Below are positions 4,331 to 7,742 of a DNA stretch of 7,742 nt, piece by piece. This stretch comes from Cyanobacteria bacterium OH_CBB_238 (GTDB lineage Bacteria > Cyanobacteriota > Vampirovibrionia > Gastranaerophilales > Gastranaerophilaceae). The stretch is from the NCBI GenBank assembly GCA_023409995.1, contig JAEYQN010000174.1:1-7742 (forward strand), read 5' to 3'. The notes beneath the pieces were generated by a model. The model did not search any database. It was given only the letters and a program-made list of their open reading frames with translations, and had not been told where the DNA came from. How positions within the stretch are numbered: the first letter of the stretch is position 1; every line of letters begins with the position of its first letter. A program made the position numbers and the translations under genes.

Positions 4331-5881
4331 ATGAAAGAAATGTTTTGTTTCCAATGTGAACAAACAGCCAAAGGCCAAGGCTGTGAACAAAGTAGTGGAG
4401 TATGTGGAAAAAATGCATACACTGCAAATGTACAAGATGAAGTAACCCAAGCTCTAATAGAACTTGCAACGTCAGACAAGGAGAGATCAACTGAAACTGA
4501 TAAACTATTGATTGAAGGTCTTTTTATTACAATAACGAATGTAAATTTCGATCCTGTAATAATAAAAGAATTCAAGTCTAAAATAGATAAAGAACTTGAA
4601 GGGCTTACATATGAAAAATATGAAATAAAAGAACTATGGGAAGAAAATGAAGACATTCGATCTTTAAAATCCTTAACACTATTTGGTTTGAAGGGAATTG
4701 CAGCATATGCTCATCACGCAATGGTGTTAGGATATACAGATAAAGAAATAAACGACTTTTTCTACGAAGCATTAAACTCAATATCAAAGGATCTATCGGT
4801 AGATGAACTATTCACTCTTGTGATGAAAACAGGAGAAATAAATCTTAAGTGTATGGAGCTTCTTGACAAAGCTAATACAGAAACTTATGGAACTCCTGAG
4901 CCAACTCAAGTAACAACAAATATAGAAGCTGGTCCATTTATTGTTGTGACAGGGCATGACCTTAAAGATTTGGATGCATTATTAGAACAAACTAAAGATA
5001 AAGGCATAAACATATATACTCATGGAGAAATGCTCCCATGCCATTCCTATCCTAAGCTAAAAAAATACACACATCTTAAAGGCAATTTCGGAACAGCATG
5101 GCAAAATCAACAAAAGGAATTTGACAATATACCAGCCCCCATTTTATTCACAACCAACTGTATCATGCCAGTAAAAGACAGCTACAAAGATAGGGTTTTT
5201 ACAACGTCTGTAGTTGGATATCCTGAAATAAAACATATCGGAGAAAACAAAGACTTTACTCCAATAATAAACAAAGCACTAGAACTTGGTGGATATAAAG
5301 AATATACTCCAAAAACAGGAATTAATGGCGGCAACATATTAACAACCGGTTTTGGAAGAGGGACAGTGCTATCAATTGCCGATAAAATAATTGAAGCAGT
5401 TAAAAATGGAAGCATAAAACATTTTTTCCTTGTGGGAGGATGCGATGGTGCAAAACCGGGTAGAAATTACTATACCGAATTCGTAAAACAAACACCAAAA
5501 GATACAATAATATTAACTCTTGCATGTGGAAAATTCAGATTTAATGATTTAGATTTAGGCTCGATAGATGGAATTCCTAGAATTTTAGATATGGGCCAAT
5601 GTAACGACGCTTACAGCGCAATTCAAGTTGCCTTGGCTCTAGCTGATGCCTTTAACTGCAATGTAAACGAGCTTCCATTGACGCTTGTTCTCTCATGGTA
5701 CGAGCAAAAAGCTGTCTGTATTCTACTGACATTATTGGCTTTGGGTATAAAAAATATTTACCTTGGACCAACGCTTCCCGCATTTGTCTCTCAAAATGTT
5801 TTAAATGTGCTAGTAGATAAATTCCAGATAAAGCCCTTATCAACACCGGAACAAGACCTTAAAGCAATTCTTGGAACATAA
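4331..5881 (+). CDS. hcp: Hybrid cluster protein Hcp (hydroxylamine reductase / NO reductase)
   Basis: The sequence carries the complete Hcp signature. Numbering is from ATG 4331, giving 516 aa. N-terminal cysteines C6-x2-C9-x8-C18-x6-C25 bind the cubane cluster. The hybrid Fe-S-O cluster ligands are all recognisable: His209 (TGHDL), Glu233 (HGEMLP), Cys277 (TTNCIMP), Cys371 (GGCDGAKPGR), Cys399 (LACGKFRFN), Cys424 (GQCNDAY), Glu458 and Lys460 (WYEQKA). The length and lack of the large internal deletion fit class I enzymes of anaerobes. Hcp reduces hydroxylamine in vitro and is described as a high-affinity NO reductase and S-nitrosylase in enterobacteria, so the likely role is cytosolic nitrosative-stress defence. 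Two ATGs are adjacent. The one at 4331 is 5 bases from the strong AAAGGAG site (4319-4325), while 4328 is only 2 bases away. No hcr reductase gene follows, so the electron donor is not evident. Confidence 0.95.
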   Translation: MKEMFCFQCEQTAKGQGCEQSSGVCGKNAYTANVQDEVTQALIELATSDKERSTETDKLLIEGLFITITNVNFDPVIIKEFKSKIDKELEGLTYEKYEIKELWEENEDIRSLKSLTLFGLKGIAAYAHHAMVLGYTDKEINDFFYEALNSISKDLSVDELFTLVMKTGEINLKCMELLDKANTETYGTPEPTQVTTNIEAGPFIVVTGHDLKDLDALLEQTKDKGINIYTHGEMLPCHSYPKLKKYTHLKGNFGTAWQNQQKEFDNIPAPILFTTNCIMPVKDSYKDRVFTTSVVGYPEIKHIGENKDFTPIINKALELGGYKEYTPKTGINGGNILTTGFGRGTVLSIADKIIEAVKNGSIKHFFLVGGCDGAKPGRNYYTEFVKQTPKDTIILTLACGKFRFNDLDLGSIDGIPRILDMGQCNDAYSAIQVALALADAFNCNVNELPLTLVLSWYEQKAVCILLTLLALGIKNIYLGPTLPAFVSQNVLNVLVDKFQIKPLSTPEQDLKAILGT

Positions 5882-5893
5882 AGCAACATTGAT

Positions 5894-5920
5894 AAAAGGG
5901 AACCAAATTGGTTCCCTTTT
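5894..5920. terminator. Strong bidirectional terminator between hcp and the AAA ATPase gene
   Basis: A perfect 12-bp stem pairs 5894-5905 with 5909-5920 (AAAAGGGAACCA against TGGTTCCCTTTT) around a 3-nt loop. T-runs on both strands flank the GC core. It lies 13 bases after the hcp stop and 33 bases beyond the stop of the minus-strand ATPase gene, so it probably terminates both convergent transcripts. Confidence 0.85.
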
Positions 5921-5952
5921 TAGCTTGCATATTACAAAAGGAAGGTCTAAAA

Positions 5953-7623
5953 TTATGCAACTTCTTCTGGCTTATCAGCATATTGTTTAACTTTTAAATC
6001 TGCCAAAAAGCCCATTTTAGTCTCTTTATAATTTGTTGATTCTTCTTCTTTTTTAGAATCTTTCTCTTTTTTAGGAGCAGTAAGATCTTGTTGTGTTTTG
6101 AACTCTTCTATTGCATTCTCCATATCTTCTGCGGTAATATTAAGCCCCACCAAATCTTCATCAGAAAAAGTGCCATTAGCCATTTTTTCAGTAACACCAA
6201 CTCTCTCATATGAATAATCTTCTGCCGAATCTGCAATTTTTGAAATATCTGCCCCGCTTGCCTTAATAGCAAATAGTTCATTAGCAAAGTAATCTCTATT
6301 TAACTCGGGATCAATGATTTTATTGTCAAAATGAATATCAAGAATCTTTTTACAGCCCTCCAAATTAGGATTCTCTACGGAAATATGCTTACCAAATCTC
6401 TCTGATCTTGTTATTGCTGGATCTAGCAACTCAAGCCTATTTGTAGCAGCAATTACGTAAACCTGATCTCTATCATCTGTTATATCTGTCATCAATGTTA
6501 GGATCTGGTTAACTACTTTATCATCGTTCCTTGATTGCTCAGTTCCTTCACGTTTTTTTGCAACAGCATCAAATTCGTCAATAAAGAGTATTGTAGGTTG
6601 ATTAGCTTTCGCTTCTTCAATTAAGTTTCTCCAATTAGCTTCTGACTCACCAACGTATTTAGACTCCATTTCAAGGCCATTTATCTTCATAAAATGAGCA
6701 TCTACTTCATTTGCCAAAGCTTTGGCCATAAGCGTCTTTCCTGTACCCGGACCACCTGTTAAAATGATTCCTTTGTTAACTTTTCTGTTTTTGTACGCTG
6801 ATGGAAATTGTATTGGATAAACAACAGACTTTTTTAGTTCTTGTATAGCAGTTTCTTGACCACCTACATCCGCAAAACCAATCTTTTTATTTCCCTTTGC
6901 ATCATGATCTTTTAATCCATTATTTATAACTTCCTCTAAATGTTTAACATTGATTCTTGATATAGATTTTTGATCAACACCTTTAAAGTCAAAAACCTTT
7001 GTAGTTGCATAGAAGTCTGAAGATGACTCTTTATCTTTATATGGATTTGCAATTCCAACTCCAAAAGTTGAACTTCCAAGCTCCAATTTTTCAACGTCAT
7101 ACATATATCCTGTTTCTCCAGGATGAATAGGATATTTTTTTTCACTAGAATCTTTATTTGTTACCATATTTATTGGCTCTTCGCCAAGGTTTATCATAAC
7201 ATCTACGGTATTATCATCAAAATATGCCGCAAAAGGAGTTTTTACGGTTTTGTCTTCAACAAAATATACTTTGTTTACAATCTGATTCAAGTTATCTATG
7301 TTTTTTATTAGAGCTTTTGTAGCAGAATCTTTATCCTGACCAACAAGAACTATATCGTCTTTTGTTGCACAGAATCTTGCATATGCAAAGTTATTCTCTG
7401 CTTGCGAAAATTCGTTTTCCTTTGGAGGCGTGTATACAGCAGGAAGATTTTTATTATCAGCTTTGAAACTTATCATTGGCAGTACGCTAGCGGTATTATA
7501 AGCTAGCTTATTCTTTGAATATGGACTATATACATTTGTTGCTGTCTGTGTGTTTTCATTTTGTTTTTTAAATACAAAAGTTTTTGGTGCAAAATGCACT
7601 GAATTTCCGAATGAAACATTCAT
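5953..7623 (-). CDS. AAA-family ATPase (single AAA domain) with lineage-specific N-terminal region
   Basis: The 556-aa protein contains one complete AAA module of the Cdc48/FtsH/proteasomal type. Landmarks are FADVGG at 250-255, Walker A GGPGTGKT at 290-297, pore-loop-region KYVGESE at 322-328, Walker B ILFIDE at 345-350, sensor 1 AATN at 392-395, and the SRH arginines in DPAITRSERFG (401-411). The usual L-R-P-G-R-F-D is altered to ITRSERFG. Residues 1-245 match no domain I know. They open with VSFGNSVHF at 3-11 and contain a second tag MISFKA at 50-55, followed by an alpha/beta-looking segment (about 85-215). The C-terminus (515-530) is Lys/Glu-rich and probably disordered. There is no peptidase HEXXH, so it is not FtsH, and no membrane segment is visible. 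It is probably a hexameric unfoldase or remodelling ATPase with unknown clients. The start ATG at 7623 has AAGGAG (minus strand, 7637-7632) 8 bases upstream. Confidence 0.88.
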   Translation of the reverse strand: MNVSFGNSVHFAPKTFVFKKQNENTQTATNVYSPYSKNKLAYNTASVLPMISFKADNKNLPAVYTPPKENEFSQAENNFAYARFCATKDDIVLVGQDKDSATKALIKNIDNLNQIVNKVYFVEDKTVKTPFAAYFDDNTVDVMINLGEEPINMVTNKDSSEKKYPIHPGETGYMYDVEKLELGSSTFGVGIANPYKDKESSSDFYATTKVFDFKGVDQKSISRINVKHLEEVINNGLKDHDAKGNKKIGFADVGGQETAIQELKKSVVYPIQFPSAYKNRKVNKGIILTGGPGTGKTLMAKALANEVDAHFMKINGLEMESKYVGESEANWRNLIEEAKANQPTILFIDEFDAVAKKREGTEQSRNDDKVVNQILTLMTDITDDRDQVYVIAATNRLELLDPAITRSERFGKHISVENPNLEGCKKILDIHFDNKIIDPELNRDYFANELFAIKASGADISKIADSAEDYSYERVGVTEKMANGTFSDEDLVGLNITAEDMENAIEEFKTQQDLTAPKKEKDSKKEEESTNYKETKMGFLADLKVKQYADKPEEVA

Positions 7624-7642
7624 TAATTTTTCTCCTTACAAA

Positions 7643-7673
7643 ACCTTATTTGATTAAGGTAATAAATAACCTT
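7643..7673 (-). promoter_or_regulatory. Overlapping inverted repeats in the 5' leader of the AAA ATPase gene
   Basis: Three alternating copies of ACCTT/AAGGT lie just upstream of the ribosome site. ACCTTA (7643-7648) can pair with TAAGGT (7655-7660). The same central AAGGT (7656-7660) can instead pair with ACCTT (7669-7673). The two hairpins exclude each other and both are short (5-6 bp). This may be a small regulatory leader, a protein-binding site, or chance in AT-rich DNA. The rest of the 119 bases after 7623, to the window end, shows no gene I can support. Confidence 0.3.
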
Positions 7674-7742
7674 CTTCAATGCTTATAAATCAGCGAATTT
7701 CAACAGCACACTGACACAAAGGGCGGATCAAGCACATAATGG

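Noticed and set aside
4233..4490. 86-residue N-terminal extension of the Crp/Fnr regulator frame (to ATG 4490)
   Set aside because: It overlaps hcp on the opposite strand, is hydrophobic and low-complexity, has no family counterpart, and a TTG at 4232 with GGGAG gives a normal 217-aa regulator.
4276..4656. 126-aa minus-strand frame
   Set aside because: Ser-rich shadow of the hcp coding strand with no recognisable domain; hcp has all of its catalytic residues.
7476..7623. Alternative start of the AAA ATPase at Met50 (directly before ISFKA)
   Set aside because: No ribosome site is seen upstream of Met50, while ATG 7623 has a strong AAGGAG with 8-nt spacing and its own VSFG tag.
7674..7742. 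Possible end of another gene on the minus strand at the window edge
   Set aside because: All three minus-strand frames close quickly and no motif can be recognised in so few codons.

Overview
The window reads as AT-rich chromosomal DNA of a gut-type bacterium. Two of its proteins carry the short N-terminal tag [I/V]SFKA / VSFG, which I associate with uncultured Gastranaerophilales (Vampirovibrionia/Melainabacteria, the non-photosynthetic relatives of Cyanobacteria). That placement is from memory of the lineage and is moderately confident. I see no insertion sequence, CRISPR array, rRNA or tRNA.

Layout, left to right: the 3' end of a nitroreductase-family gene (+, 1-285, cut by the window edge); a GshB-like ATP-grasp ligase (+, 372-1358); a 284-bp gap holding a promoter, a 27-codon Trp-rich leader ORF (1468-1551) and an intrinsic terminator, arranged as a classical tryptophan attenuator; a 428-aa multi-pass membrane protein of unknown function with an ISFKA tag (+, 1643-2929); a DJ-1/PfpI protein of the plant DJ-1D type (+, 2971-3558) with its own extended -10 promoter; a bidirectional terminator; a Crp/Fnr-family regulator (-, 3579-4232, TTG start) divergent from hybrid cluster protein Hcp (+, 4331-5881), with a Crp/Fnr-type palindromic operator between them; a second bidirectional terminator; and a single-AAA-domain ATPase with a lineage-specific N-terminal region (-, 5953-7623).

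Functionally, several genes fit redox, carbonyl or nitrosative stress: nitroreductase, glutathione-synthetase-like ligase, DJ-1D-like glyoxalase/deglycase, and Hcp with an HcpR-like regulator. They appear to be separate transcription units rather than one operon.

The most unusual element is the tryptophan attenuator. No trp gene is visible downstream. The only gene it can control in cis here encodes an unrecognised membrane protein. The leader has 4 Trp in 27 codons, against 8 Trp in about 2,330 residues across the other genes of the window. Its RNA can form all three expected hairpins: 1:2 pause, 2:3 antiterminator and 3:4 terminator.
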